NCBI GenBank assembly: GCA_023150895.1
Contig: JAKLJY010000033.1
Span: 1-64,000 of the forward strand
DNA from: Myxococcota bacterium
GTDB lineage: Bacteria; Myxococcota_A; Bradymonadia; UBA7976; UBA1532
Reading direction: 5' to 3'
DNA length: 64,000 nucleotides
The notes under the pieces are model-generated. The model saw only the letters and a list, made by a program, of their open reading frames with translations. It ran no database searches and was not told the origin of the DNA. Positions 8,189 through 18,484 of this stretch are shown here, piece after piece; within the stretch, counting starts at the first letter, position 1; each line of letters opens with the position of its first letter. The position numbers and the translations under genes were made by a program.

Positions 8189-9433
8189 CTACGAGGGGGG
8201 CAGCCAGGCCACGAGGCGGACCCCGCGCGGACTGCCCGACTCGAGGTCGAGGTAGCCGCCGGCCGCCTCCACCCGTTCGCGGGCGCCGACCAGCCCCAGC
8301 CCCCGGCGCCGGGCCGGATCCGGCGGGGGCAGACCGCGACCGTCGTCGCCGATCACGAGACGCCAGCCGTCGTCGAACGGGCCACAGGCCAGCGTCACGA
8401 CCCGCGCGTCGGCGTGGCGAGCCACGTTCGTCAGCGCCTCCTGCGCGACCCGGAACAGCACCTCGGCCACCGCGGGCGGGGGTTCGGCCGGGTCGAGCTC
8501 GAAGTGCACCTCGAGACCGGCATCGGCCGCCCATTGCTCGGCGTGCGCGCGGAGGGCGGCGGCGAGCCCGAGTCCATCGAGCGCCGCCGGCCGCATGCGG
8601 TGGGCGAGGTGACGGACCTGCTCCACCCCCGCGTCGACGGCCGACAGGGCCGCTCCGAGGTGCTCCTGCCCCCGATGCGCGGGATCGAGGACGGAGGCCA
8701 GGGTCGTCAGGCGCAACCGGAGCCCGGTCAGCGTTTGCCCGAGTTCGTCGTGGAGATCCCGGCTGATGCGGGCGCGCTCCGCCTCCTGCACCTCGAGGAG
8801 CCGCGCACCCAGGGCGGAGAGCTCCGCCTCTCGCTCACGCAGGGCGCGCGTCCGATCCGCGACGCGGGCTTCGAGCGTCGCGTTGGCTGCTTGCAGCGCC
8901 CGCCAGAGCTCGGCGTCCCGGGCATCACCGCGTCGCACGGTCGCGACCGGCAGGAAGTACAACGCGGCGGCGAGGGCCGCCCCCCCGAGCAGCGCCGCAA
9001 TCCAGAACGCTCGAACGGTGCCGAGCGCAAACGCGACGTCGAGCCGGATCTGGACACGGCCGACGGTCCGCCCTTCGACCAGGATCGGCGCGAACGCCAC
9101 GACCTCGTCCGGGCGGGCCAGCGGTCCGGCCTCGAAGACCCCGTCTCGACGGGCATCGATGCGGACGTGTCCATGAACGGGCGCCCGCACGACCGCATCG
9201 ACCGCGTGTGAGAGTGCGGGGACGTCGTAGGCCCAGAGCACGGGGCGCAGACGGGCGGAGCGCTCGACCGCCGCCGCGACGTCCTGCGCCCAGAGCCGCG
9301 CCTCGGTCGTGCGAGCGCGCAGGATGGCCGTGTGGTGGACCGCCGGCAGGATCACCCCGAAGACGAGCCCCGCCAGGAGCGCGAGGGGTGCCATGCGGCG
9401 GGCGAACGCGGGCGCGAGGGGCGTCGGCGTCAT
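8189..9433 (-). CDS. Membrane sensor histidine kinase (HisKA_3 / HATPase_c)
   Basis: The 414-residue kinase has a transmembrane helix at about 14-35, a periplasmic domain of roughly 100 residues, and a second helix at about 143-164. A coiled coil rich in Glu/Arg follows. The dimerisation-phosphoacceptor helix is ARISRDLHDELGQTL with His228. The ATPase domain has the N-box QEALTNVARHA and G-boxes IGDDGRGL and RRGLGLVGARERV. This is the NarX/DegS-like kinase class that pairs with NarL-type regulators such as the one encoded just downstream. Its ATG overlaps the stop of the PBP-like lipoprotein gene (9430-9433), and that protein may present the signal. Confidence 0.94.
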   Translation of the reverse strand: MTPTPLAPAFARRMAPLALLAGLVFGVILPAVHHTAILRARTTEARLWAQDVAAAVERSARLRPVLWAYDVPALSHAVDAVVRAPVHGHVRIDARRDGVFEAGPLARPDEVVAFAPILVEGRTVGRVQIRLDVAFALGTVRAFWIAALLGGAALAAALYFLPVATVRRGDARDAELWRALQAANATLEARVADRTRALREREAELSALGARLLEVQEAERARISRDLHDELGQTLTGLRLRLTTLASVLDPAHRGQEHLGAALSAVDAGVEQVRHLAHRMRPAALDGLGLAAALRAHAEQWAADAGLEVHFELDPAEPPPAVAEVLFRVAQEALTNVARHADARVVTLACGPFDDGWRLVIGDDGRGLPPPDPARRRGLGLVGARERVEAAGGYLDLESGSPRGVRLVAWLPPS

Positions 9434-10284
9434 GGCGCACCGTACCCGACGTCCACCACCAGGGCGCGCCCTTCCGGTCCGCCGAGGAACGCCAGGAGCG
9501 CTGCGACCCGCGGCGTCGGGGAAACCCGGGTCACGAGCTGCACCGCCAACCGGGTCGAGGGGGCGTCCGCGGGCACGCCCGAGAGCTCGACGCGCCAGAA
9601 CGGCACACCGAGCAGGCGCAGGGCGCCCAGATCGGCCGCGGCCAGCGCCCCGGGCGTCCGGCGCAGGGCGTCCCGTCGGGCCTGACCCTCGAAGAAGACG
9701 GGCCAGCGCCGGCGCTCGATCGCCCCGTCGAAGGCCTCGGCGAGGCCGGGCACGCGACGGGCGACCAGGGACTGCGCGGGCTCGTCGGCGGGGGCGAGGA
9801 GAACGCTCGAGAGGCGCCGGGGTGCCCCGGTTTCGCCGCCCCGAAGGAGCGCGAGCAGCTCGGAGGCGTCCATCCGACGGACGCCGGAGGCCGCCCCGGT
9901 GACCAGCACCGCCTCGCTGAGAGCGACGACCTGCGCGACCGTGCCCGGCGGCAGCGCCGGGGGCTGCCCGGCGGGCGTCACGACCAGCGCGGCGTCGAGG
10001 GCCCCGTCGACCAGCGCGCGCAGGGCCCCCGCCGCCCCGAGCGGCGCCTCGACGACCACCGCCGGTCCGGGGTGTCTGGCGGTGAAGTGATCCGAGAGGT
10101 GGCGCATCAGGGGCGTCGCCGCGTCATCTCCGGCGACCAGCAACCGCGCCTCGACGGGGACGGCGGTCGCCTCGATGGCGGGCACCTCGACCGGCGGCGC
10201 ACAGGCCGCTGCGAATCCCGCACAAACCGCCACGAGCGCCGCCCACGCGCGCCCCAGGGCCCGTCGCCGCGCCCGCACGCTCAT
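9430..10284 (-). CDS. PBP-like (phosphate-binding type) lipoprotein
   Basis: The 284-residue product begins MSVRARRRALGRAWAALVAV and continues to FAAAC, a signal peptide with a usable though non-canonical lipobox. The mature part resembles PstS-like periplasmic binding proteins (PBP_like_2): EARLLVAGDDAATPLMRHLS, APLGAAGALRALVDGALDAA, GVRRMDASELLALLRGG, and a C-terminal LVTRVSPTPRVAALLAFLGG. No permease or ATPase genes accompany it. It instead sits between acpS and the sensor kinase, overlapping both by four bases, so a role as ligand sensor for the kinase is more likely than transport. The ATG at 10284 gives the signal peptide; the longer frame upstream lies inside acpS. Confidence 0.78.
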   Translation of the reverse strand: MSVRARRRALGRAWAALVAVCAGFAAACAPPVEVPAIEATAVPVEARLLVAGDDAATPLMRHLSDHFTARHPGPAVVVEAPLGAAGALRALVDGALDAALVVTPAGQPPALPPGTVAQVVALSEAVLVTGAASGVRRMDASELLALLRGGETGAPRRLSSVLLAPADEPAQSLVARRVPGLAEAFDGAIERRRWPVFFEGQARRDALRRTPGALAAADLGALRLLGVPFWRVELSGVPADAPSTRLAVQLVTRVSPTPRVAALLAFLGGPEGRALVVDVGYGAP

Positions 10285-10679
10285 GGTCGCACACCCCGTC
10301 GAATCGCGACGGCGAGCACCAGAGCGCCGCGCAGGACGAAGGCCAGTTCGACCTCCGAGCCGAGCGCACGCGACGCCGCGGCCCCGAAGAGGCGCACCTC
10401 CGCCGCGGGCCCGATGCGGATGTCGAGCCAGTCCACCCCGTTCTGCCAGAAGCCCGTCCCGAGCGCCTTGGCGACGGCCTCCTTCCCCGCCCAGAGACAG
10501 GCCGCGCGCACGTCGTCTCCGGGCGCCGGGCGCTCCTCGGGCGCACACACGTGGTCCATGACGTCCCGCGCGCCCCGCCGCACGCGGGCGACACGCTCCA
10601 CCTCGACCACGTCGACGCCGACGCCGAGCACCGCGCGGGCGGTCGCGATTCGGCAGTCCGCCTCGGAGGCCGTGCCCAC
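10281..10679 (-). CDS. acpS: Holo-[acyl-carrier-protein] synthase
   Basis: The 132-residue protein transfers the 4'-phosphopantetheine arm from coenzyme A to a serine of acyl carrier proteins. It has the two family motifs: GVGVDVVEVERV near residues 19-30, with magnesium-binding Asp23, and WAGKEAVAKALGTG near 63-76, with Glu67. Length and layout are those of AcpS rather than Sfp-type enzymes. The start is a GTG at 10679 with GAGG about 5 bases upstream, lying within the end of the zinc-ribbon gene region. It overlaps the PBP-like lipoprotein gene by four bases. A possible substrate, a stand-alone ACP, is encoded at 43315-43608. Confidence 0.92.
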   Translation of the reverse strand: MGTASEADCRIATARAVLGVGVDVVEVERVARVRRGARDVMDHVCAPEERPAPGDDVRAACLWAGKEAVAKALGTGFWQNGVDWLDIRIGPAAEVRLFGAAASRALGSEVELAFVLRGALVLAVAIRRGVRP

Positions 10680-10686
10680 CGCCGCC

Positions 10687-11304
10687 TCAGCCGGAACGGC
10701 GCCGCAGCATCCGGCGCGCCGGGACCCAGTCCTCGACGGCCTCGGCGGGCGTCTCCGGGATGACGATCAGCGTGAGCCCCACGAGGCGCCCCATCCGCTC
10801 GACCAACGCATGGTTCAGGCGCGACAACCCCGCGCCTTCGACGAAGAGCCAGAAGCGCGCCCAGGCGACCGGTTGCTCGAAGACGAGGCCGCGCAGGCCG
10901 AGAACCGCCCGGCAGGCCGGACACGTCACCGAAACGCGCTCGACGGGCAGGAAGCGCAACCGGGCGAGCGCCGCCTCGACGGGCTCGGGCTCGAGGGCGT
11001 CGCCACACTCGCCACAGGCCGCGCGCAGCCCGCTCGTCGGCCGGATCTCGGGCAGAAACCGCGGACGCGGCGCGCAGACGACCCGCAGGGCGTCGAACGT
11101 CAGCTCTGCCGGCAGATGGGAGTCGAGCGCATCCGCGTGAAAGAGCCGCGACGCCGCCGGCCCGGGCGCCCAGGCCCCATCCGCGAACCCGGAGACCAGC
11201 CCCTCGTCGGTGAGGAAGGCGGTCAGCGCGGCCACCGCCGCCTCACCGGGTTGCGGCGCCCGGAAGCCCCGCGGCGCCAGGTACAGGTTCAACATTCTCG
11301 GCAT
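10687..11304 (-). CDS. Zinc-ribbon protein of unknown function
   Basis: The 205-residue protein contains two CxxC knuckles, CGECGD and CPACRA, about 30 residues apart in the middle of the chain, which would form a zinc ribbon. The N-terminal part LNLYLAPRGFRAPQPGEAAV and the C-terminal part WARFWLFVEGAGLSRLN look folded. I do not recognise a named family. No signal peptide is present, so it is probably cytoplasmic. Either the ATG at 11304 or the in-frame ATG at 11295 (MLNLYLAPRG) could be the start; neither has a clear Shine-Dalgarno sequence. It lies 30 bases downstream of the BatA/VWA gene and 7 bases upstream of acpS in the same operon. Confidence 0.72.
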   Translation of the reverse strand: MPRMLNLYLAPRGFRAPQPGEAAVAALTAFLTDEGLVSGFADGAWAPGPAASRLFHADALDSHLPAELTFDALRVVCAPRPRFLPEIRPTSGLRAACGECGDALEPEPVEAALARLRFLPVERVSVTCPACRAVLGLRGLVFEQPVAWARFWLFVEGAGLSRLNHALVERMGRLVGLTLIVIPETPAEAVEDWVPARRMLRRRSG

Positions 11305-11334
11305 CTAGCGCGGATGGGGACCGCATCGCAATGG

Positions 11335-14300
11335 TCAGACGTCCGGGCGAGCTCGACCGCCCGGCGCCCGGCGGACCAGGATGAGCCCCGCCCACTGCGC
11401 GGCGTCGACGAGGAGCGCGACGACGGCGAGCAGGAGAAGCCACGGGCCGATGGGCGTCCCGCCGCGGTGGGTCCGCCCCGGCATCGCGGCAACGTCCCCC
11501 GGCTCGGCGAAGCGCATGCCCCCAGTGGCCACGGCCTGCGCGTCGAGGCGTACGAGGTCCGGCGGCGCGGGCCGCAACTCCGCGGGCAACGGCGGCGCAA
11601 AGCGGAGCGTGAGCCGCTCGCCTCCGAGATCGACGGCCGCCGTCCACGGGCCGGCACGAGGTCGATCCGGCAGCGGCGCGGACCATCGCCCCGGGCCCTC
11701 GGTCGTCAGGCGAAGCGGGATTGGCTCGAAACCGGTCCCGGACACGACGGCGCTCGGCGGATCGACGGGCCCGTCCGCGGGGGCGTCGGCTCGCACCACC
11801 AGGCGACGCCCATCGACCGCCACGTCGCCCGCCCCGCGACGCCCGGCCCCGACGGGCGCGAGCAGCGTGCCCCAACCCGCCGTCGAGAGCCCCCAATCAT
11901 CGGTCGCCAACGCGATCACGCGGCCAGCGCCGACCTGCCACTCGGCGAGCAGCGGATCCCCCTCTGCGCGCGCCAGGACCCGGGCCGTCGGCCGCTCGCG
12001 CACCCGGACGCGCCCCGGCACGGCCGGCGTCGGCCCACCGACACGAACGCTCCACGCCGCCCCCGGCGTCACCGGCGCCGGTCCGGCGAGGAGACCGCCG
12101 CCCGCGAGGCTCGAGACGCCGGCCGCCCCGAGTCGCAGGACTTCGTCTGCCCGACCGGCCACCCAGTCGCCGCCCGTCGCCCGCGCAAGGTCCTCGAGCA
12201 GCGCGGGGTCCGCCTCGGCCCCGACCAGCACGGCCAGGACCCGGACGGACGCGGCACGCAGGGCGTCGACGGGCAGTTCGCCGTCCGCGTCGGCGAACTT
12301 GCCGTCCGAGACGACGACGAGAATGCGCGTGTCCGCCTCGGTCGCCACCAGGGTCTCCAGCCCGGCCAGGAGAGCGGGTCGCAATCGCGTTCCGCCCCGC
12401 GCCTGGTCCGGCACCGGGAGTGTACGGCCGGCGAGCGCGCCCGCCGGTGTGGGGGGCAGCAGGACGTGCGCCTGGGTCCCGAACCCGAGCACGGCGAGGT
12501 GGTCGTCCTGGGGTCGCAGCCCCGCCGCCAGGCCCCGCGCCAGACGCCCGACGGCCTCCGTGCCGATGCCGCCGGCGGCGTCGGACATACTGCCGCTCCG
12601 GTCGAGGAGAAGCGCGACCGCCAGCCGACCCGCCCCCGGCGGCCGAGGGTCGACCGTCACGGGAGACAGCGCCTCGAGGGGGGTACCACCCCACCCCCCC
12701 GTGCCGAACGCACGGCTGCGGCCGGAGAGGAGCAGCGTCCCGCCGCCGCGCACGAACCCGGTCAAGGGCGCACCGACCGAAGGCGGGAGGCGCTCCGCCG
12801 GGACGTCGTGGATCCACAGGGCCCCGGCGGACCAGACCATCCGGTCCTCGGTCGCGAGCGCGTCGGGCCCGTAAACCCGCGCCGACAGGCCCGCCGCAGC
12901 GGCCCACGCCATCGGCCCGGCACCCGACCCCTCGGCGATGACCGCGACGGTTCGGGACGGCGGCGGAGGCACGGGCACGCGCACGACGTCGTTCTCGCCG
13001 CGCGGATCGCCGGCGACCTGGGCCCGAACGACGATCTCGTCACCCGGTCCGGGTCGGACGCGCGCCGTCAGGGTGCGAGGGCGCCCGGCCTCGAGCGGCA
13101 GTTCGGTCGTCACCCGGTCGATCTCCACCTCGGCGGTCGTCGCCGTGTCGGCTTCGAACGTGGCATGCACGTATGCGACCTCGCCGATCCGGATGGCCCG
13201 CGCAGACGTGACCGCCACGTCGGGGGCCCGCGTGCCCACGGGCACGGAATAGACGGGCACCGCCAGCGGTACGGGGAGATCCGGGGCCAGCCCGTCACCC
13301 AGATAGACGATGGCGCCGCCGTCGCCGGCCAGCGCCGCGGCGGCGCGAAGCAGCGGTGCGGCGCGGGTGTTGCCACCGGGACCGGTCAGCGGTCGGGCCG
13401 GATCCACGGCCCGCACCCCGTCGTCCCCCTCGACGATCCGCACCGAGTCATCGCCCCCGAGGGCGCCGAGAATCGTCCCCAGGTGGGCCCGGGCCTCGAG
13501 CCGGTCCACGGACGCGCTGATATCGACCGCCACGACCGTCGCGTCGCCCCGGCCCGGACCGGGCCTCGGATCGAACGCCGCGAGCACCGTGGCGGCCACC
13601 GCCCCCCACGCCGCGAGCGCCCGCCCGCGCCGCCCCACGACCAGTGTCGCTGCGACGGCCAGCAACGCCAGCGCGAAGAGCCCGGGGGGGGGCGGAGGGC
13701 GCGGCGCCGGCGTGCCCGGAACCGACGGAGACACGGGCGGCTCGGGCTCGCCGGAGACGGTGCCCGGTACGACGGCGAGGGTCGCCCGCACGCCTTGGGA
13801 CGTCAGGTGAACGAGTCCCTGCGCGTCGAGCCCGTCGAGGTGTACGACCCCGCCCGTCGGGTCCACCGTGCGGGACGTCCCATCGGGCCCGACGACGGTC
13901 ACGGGCCCGTCCGCCGCGAGCGACAACGGCCGACCGGCCTCGTGCACCCGACATCGGGCGCGGCGCGTCCGCTCGTCGTCGAGCAGCCTTGCAATGAACA
14001 CGGGCCAGACCGCGGTGTCCGGCAGGTCCGAGTCCGCCGGCTGAAATCCGAATCGGATCGTGCGCCCGGTGCCGTGCTCGTAGCTGTCGACGACCGGCGA
14101 CTCGGCCGCGCGCCACCAGATCCGGCCCGCCGGTTCGAGCGGTTCGAAGGCCCGGACGATCGCCCCCGGCGCCGGCAGGTCCCCCTCGGGCACGAGCGCG
14201 GCGGCCGTCCGGGAGCGGGGGCCATCCGAGAAGAAGACGCGCGTCACGTCCGGGCCGAACGGCGCGGCCACGGGCGTCCCCGGCGGGGGCGGCGGCGCTT

Positions 14301-15117
14301 CGGACGCGGGCTGCCAGGTCGCCCGTTCCCAGGGAACCCGACGGACGAGGTCCAGCGACTCGAGCGCGGCGAAGGCTTCGTCGAGGCCCGACCCCGTCGG
14401 CCAACCGGCATCCGAGACCGTCACGGGCCCGGCCACCGGCACGCACACCGGATAGGGCAAGGCACCGGCCACTTCGATCGTCGCACCACCGGGGGGGAGC
14501 AGCCCGCGAAAGGCCGCGGCGCGGCCACGGCGGTCGAGGGCGTGCCGCGTCCCTCCCGCATCGAGCAGGGTCACGGCGCCGGGCCCGTCGACGTCGGCCG
14601 CCACGCGGATCGTCGCGCCGTCGACCTGCGCGCCGGCCCCGGGGATCCGCGCGGCGGGCTGCCAGACTCGATACACCAGGCGTGCCTCCGGCGCGACCCG
14701 CCGACCGAGAACCGTCGAGGCCGCCCACTCGGGCTCGCCGGCCACGGGCAGAATCCGCTCCGGTGCCGCCGTCGTCGAGACCGCCGGCGGGCTCCCGGCG
14801 CGGACGTAGGTGATCGGCCGCTGCCAGTCGGCTTCGGGCGTGACGGGTCCGGAGGTCACGACGAGCGTGCCCGGCGGGTTCAGCACGGGTCCGGCGGCCA
14901 GGGTGACCAGGAGCAACGCGGCCAGGACGCGCAGCAGAAGCAGAAGCGGCGACCGCCACCGGCGGCCGGCCAGCCCCTCGAGCACTTCGGGCGGCAACAG
15001 GAAGAAGGCGGTGAACGGCCGTTCGCCCCGCGGGCGCGCTCGACGGTGCAGGAGCACGAATGCGGGGACCGCCAGCGCCCCGAACAGCGCGGCCGGCCAG
15101 GCCAGCCAGTCAGACAT
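11335..15117 (-). CDS. BatA-like membrane protein with two VWA domains
   Basis: This 1260-residue envelope protein starts with the BatA-type N-terminus (aerotolerance-regulator N domain): a hydrophobic helix, then RPFTAFFLLPPEVLEGLAGR and a second helix LLLLLRVLAALLLVTLAAGP. A large extracytoplasmic region follows. A first von Willebrand A-like domain begins near residue 529 (VVAVDISASVD). A glutamine-amidotransferase-like fold follows (LTGFVRGGGTLLLSGRSRAF). A second VWA near residue 837 has an intact metal-ion site DRSGSMS. The protein ends with a transmembrane helix (WLLLLAVVALLVDAAQWAG) and a basic tail. The ATG at 15117 overlaps the DUF58 gene by 8 bases. Such proteins are thought to work with MoxR ATPases; the substrate is unknown. 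It is much longer than ordinary BatA (about 330 residues). Confidence 0.88.
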   Translation of the reverse strand: MSDWLAWPAALFGALAVPAFVLLHRRARPRGERPFTAFFLLPPEVLEGLAGRRWRSPLLLLLRVLAALLLVTLAAGPVLNPPGTLVVTSGPVTPEADWQRPITYVRAGSPPAVSTTAAPERILPVAGEPEWAASTVLGRRVAPEARLVYRVWQPAARIPGAGAQVDGATIRVAADVDGPGAVTLLDAGGTRHALDRRGRAAAFRGLLPPGGATIEVAGALPYPVCVPVAGPVTVSDAGWPTGSGLDEAFAALESLDLVRRVPWERATWQPASEAPPPPPGTPVAAPFGPDVTRVFFSDGPRSRTAAALVPEGDLPAPGAIVRAFEPLEPAGRIWWRAAESPVVDSYEHGTGRTIRFGFQPADSDLPDTAVWPVFIARLLDDERTRRARCRVHEAGRPLSLAADGPVTVVGPDGTSRTVDPTGGVVHLDGLDAQGLVHLTSQGVRATLAVVPGTVSGEPEPPVSPSVPGTPAPRPPPPPGLFALALLAVAATLVVGRRGRALAAWGAVAATVLAAFDPRPGPGRGDATVVAVDISASVDRLEARAHLGTILGALGGDDSVRIVEGDDGVRAVDPARPLTGPGGNTRAAPLLRAAAALAGDGGAIVYLGDGLAPDLPVPLAVPVYSVPVGTRAPDVAVTSARAIRIGEVAYVHATFEADTATTAEVEIDRVTTELPLEAGRPRTLTARVRPGPGDEIVVRAQVAGDPRGENDVVRVPVPPPPSRTVAVIAEGSGAGPMAWAAAAGLSARVYGPDALATEDRMVWSAGALWIHDVPAERLPPSVGAPLTGFVRGGGTLLLSGRSRAFGTGGWGGTPLEALSPVTVDPRPPGAGRLAVALLLDRSGSMSDAAGGIGTEAVGRLARGLAAGLRPQDDHLAVLGFGTQAHVLLPPTPAGALAGRTLPVPDQARGGTRLRPALLAGLETLVATEADTRILVVVSDGKFADADGELPVDALRAASVRVLAVLVGAEADPALLEDLARATGGDWVAGRADEVLRLGAAGVSSLAGGGLLAGPAPVTPGAAWSVRVGGPTPAVPGRVRVRERPTARVLARAEGDPLLAEWQVGAGRVIALATDDWGLSTAGWGTLLAPVGAGRRGAGDVAVDGRRLVVRADAPADGPVDPPSAVVSGTGFEPIPLRLTTEGPGRWSAPLPDRPRAGPWTAAVDLGGERLTLRFAPPLPAELRPAPPDLVRLDAQAVATGGMRFAEPGDVAAMPGRTHRGGTPIGPWLLLLAVVALLVDAAQWAGLILVRRAPGGRARPDV

Positions 15118-15994
15118 GGCCGCGAACCGCGAAGACCGTGTCGAAGAAGGTCGTGAGCGCGCGGGCGAGGCCCATGCATGCGTCGATCTCGACCACGGCG
15201 CACCCGCGGAGCAGTGCATGTGCCCGGGTCGTCGCGCGCCAGCTTTCGAGTCGCGCCTCCAGTGCCGCCGCGTCCTTCGGCGCGGTCGCCGCCGCGTCGG
15301 ACTCGGGATCGCGGACGCCCGTGCCCGCCCGCGGGGCGACCCACTCGTCCGCATGGGTCATCCGGACGACGTCGGGCTGCCAACCAGCCCGGCGCAGCGT
15401 GTCCAGGGCCCCCTCGATGCCGGCCGGATCGAAGAGATCGGTGATCAGCACCGCGTCTCCCCCCGTACGCAGGCGCGGCACGCCCGCGAAGGCAGCGGCG
15501 AGCCGAGTCTGGCCCCCCGCCTCGAGCCCGCGCAGAAACTGCAGACCCGGCTCGAGCGCGGCGAGCCCGCCGGTGAGGGTCAACGAGGAAAGGCGCCCGT
15601 CGCTCGCGGCCCCCAGCAGGACGCCGTGACACTCCCGCAGGCCGGCATAGGCCAGGGCCGCCGCGAACCGACGGGCCAGGTCGAGTTTGGGCGGTTCGCC
15701 GTACCCCATCGAGGCCGAAGTGTCGACGAAGACCGCCAGCGTCCCCGCGCCTTCGTCCTCGAACGTCCGGACATAGAGCGAGCGCAGGCGCGCGTACAGG
15801 GCCCAGTCCAGGTGCCGGAGGTCGTGCCCGGGCCGATACTCGCGGTGCCCCTCGAAGTCCAGCCCGGAGGCCTGCCCGCCCGCCAGGGGCCGCCCCCGGA
15901 TCGGCAGACCGCCCCCCTGTCGCAGCCAACGGGAGAACCGCTCGCAGACCGCCAATGTCTCGGCGTCCGGAAAGTCGGGGCGCGTGTGCGTCAT
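15110..15994 (-). CDS. DUF58 / VWA-like protein
   Basis: The 294-residue protein has the DUF58 signature FEGHREYRPGHDLRHLDW (residues about 48-65), followed by LRSLYVRTFEDEG and a VWA-like metal site VFVDTSASMGYG (about 88-99). DUF58 proteins are encoded beside MoxR ATPases and are presumed to be adaptors between the ATPase and membrane VWA partners. No signal peptide or transmembrane helix is evident, so a cytoplasmic location is likely. Its stop lies 8 bases inside the BatA-like gene, and the MoxR gene ends 5 bases upstream of its start, giving the standard order MoxR, DUF58, BatA on one transcript. Confidence 0.93.
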   Translation of the reverse strand: MTHTRPDFPDAETLAVCERFSRWLRQGGGLPIRGRPLAGGQASGLDFEGHREYRPGHDLRHLDWALYARLRSLYVRTFEDEGAGTLAVFVDTSASMGYGEPPKLDLARRFAAALAYAGLRECHGVLLGAASDGRLSSLTLTGGLAALEPGLQFLRGLEAGGQTRLAAAFAGVPRLRTGGDAVLITDLFDPAGIEGALDTLRRAGWQPDVVRMTHADEWVAPRAGTGVRDPESDAAATAPKDAAALEARLESWRATTRAHALLRGCAVVEIDACMGLARALTTFFDTVFAVRGHV

Positions 15995-15999
15995 GGGCC

Positions 16000-16994
<995 letters not shown>

Positions 16995-16998
<4 letters not shown>

Positions 16999-17990
16999 GG
17001 GTCGGATCCGTTCGGAGGCGGTGGGCGGGGGGCGCCGGAAGGGGGCGCGGGGGCTCGACGCGTCGCCGCGCCGCGCCGGTCGAAATAGGCTGCCACGAGG
17101 GGGGCGTCGGCGGTTGGCAGGGCCCGCGCAGGGTCGGAGAAGGCGTCGTCCCGCGCCGTCGGGAGACCGCCGAGCGGAGCACCGACGCCGGTCTCGACGG
17201 AGAGTTCGCCCGCGCCGCGGGCGGCGGGGAGCACCCGAGCCCCGGCGGAGCCGATCGCCGCCGCGTCGACCGGTCGCAGGCGACCCCCCGCGAGTTCGCC
17301 CGCGCGAGCGCCGACGCCCGCCGCCTTGCCCTCGCTGCCCTCCGGCGGATCGGTCCGGGAACCGGGCGCGCCGGGCTCGGGCGGCGAACCGGCCGCTTCG
17401 TCCGCCGTCGGCGGGGCCGTCGACGCGAGCCCGTGGGCCCCGGTCGGTGGTGCCTCCGGCGTCCGGGCCGCCGTCTCGGGCGGGGCCGCCCGTCCTGCCG
17501 GAGGGGGGGCGTCGTCCACCGGTGGCGACGGCGCGTCCCCGCGCGCGCCCGCAGACGGTCGCGCACCGGGCGCGAAGGCGAGTGCCAGCGCAAAACCGAC
17601 CCCGGGCAACGCCCAGAACGGCGAGGGCCGGGCCGCGACCCGCTCCCGGGGGCAGCCGGTCGCGTCGTGGAGTGCGCGGCGGGCCTGCGCCCGGTGGACC
17701 GGCGTATCCCGCGTCGCATGGTCGAGTGCGCACGCACACGCGTCGGCGAGCCCGCCCCATGCGTCCAGGCGGCGAGCCCAGGCGGCCCGCCCGGGTGCCA
17801 GGCTGCCGCCGATCAGCGCGCCCAACCCGATGACCGTCGCCCCCGCGAACCCGAGCCCGAGGGCCGCCAACGCGGCACCGGGTAGCGCGGCAAGCGCCGC
17901 CCCGCGTACGACGCCGTGCCGTCGTCCCCGCCACACGTACCCGTCGAGCAGCTCGACGAGCGCCGCGCCTTCCGGTGTCAGCTCTGCCAT
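16995..17990 (-). CDS. DUF4175-like membrane protein (short form)
   Basis: The 331-residue protein has two hydrophobic helices near residues 29-65 (GAALAALPGAALAALGLGFA and a following ATVIGLGALIGGS). Next comes a helical segment AAWARRLDAWGGLADACACA that resembles the start of DUF4175 proteins, where a pair of helices precedes an 'ARRLD...LDDRLATA'-like region. A third hydrophobic stretch (FWALPGVGFALALAFAPGA) is followed by about 180 residues of low-complexity Pro/Ala/Gly sequence. True DUF4175 proteins are far longer, so the assignment is tentative. The start at 17990 is followed immediately by helical coding. It overlaps the neighbouring genes by 13 bases upstream and 4 bases downstream, placing it firmly in the MoxR operon. 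Confidence 0.72.
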
Positions 17991-18484
17991 GGCCACAGCG
18001 GGACGAGCGCGACGGCCGCCCCGGCCAGCCCGGCCACGGCGGCGGGGCTCCGCGAGCCGAGCGCCGCAGAGACCACGGTCGCCGCCAAAGCGACGGCGGC
18101 CGCGACGACGAATCGGGCGGTCACGACGGCGGCAGGCGCAGTGCCGAGCCGCACCAGCCACACGGCCGCGGGCAACGCGGCGACGACGCAGACGACCCAC
18201 GCCAGGCCGCCCCGCGCGAGCGCGCCGGCGAGCCGACGGACGAACCGGGGGTCGGGCGGGGCCAGGGTCGCCGCGAAGGCCGCCAGCAGCGTACCCACGA
18301 TCCCCGACCATGCGCGGAAGGTGTACGGCACGATGTATCCCGTCCACGGCTCGGCGTCCCCGACCGGCCACTGCAGCCGGTGTGTGAGCGCCGCCGTCAC
18401 GAAGAGGGGCCCCAGGCTCGCCGACGCGATGGCGAGGGGCCACAGGCCCGCGCGGCCCATCCAGAGCGCGCGCACCGCATTCAT
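17978..18484 (-). CDS. Small integral membrane protein, likely ABC permease part
   Basis: The 168-residue protein is mostly hydrophobic, with about four or five predicted helices (including AGLWPLAIASASLGPLFVTA, WSGIVGTLLAAFAATLA, GGLAWVVCVVAALPAAVWLV and FVVAAAVALAATVVSAALGS). It overlaps the ABC ATPase gene by four bases (18481-18484), so it is probably part of the corresponding ABC-2-type exporter. No family motif is recognised. The true start is the ATG at 18484; a longer upstream frame only shadows the ATPase gene. It overlaps the DUF4175-like gene by 13 bases at its end. Confidence 0.75.
   Translation of the reverse strand: MNAVRALWMGRAGLWPLAIASASLGPLFVTAALTHRLQWPVGDAEPWTGYIVPYTFRAWSGIVGTLLAAFAATLAPPDPRFVRRLAGALARGGLAWVVCVVAALPAAVWLVRLGTAPAAVVTARFVVAAAVALAATVVSAALGSRSPAAVAGLAGAAVALVPLWPWQS

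Noticed and set aside
7509-8534. Longer response-regulator frame starting near 8534
   Set aside because: The extra sequence is Arg/Gly-rich shadow of the kinase gene. A strong GGAGG precedes the ATG at 8144.
9208-15156. Plus-strand open frame of about 1980 codons
   Set aside because: It lies antisense to at least six minus-strand genes with clear domains. The translation is Arg/Pro/Gly-rich with no motif, as expected of a GC-rich shadow frame.
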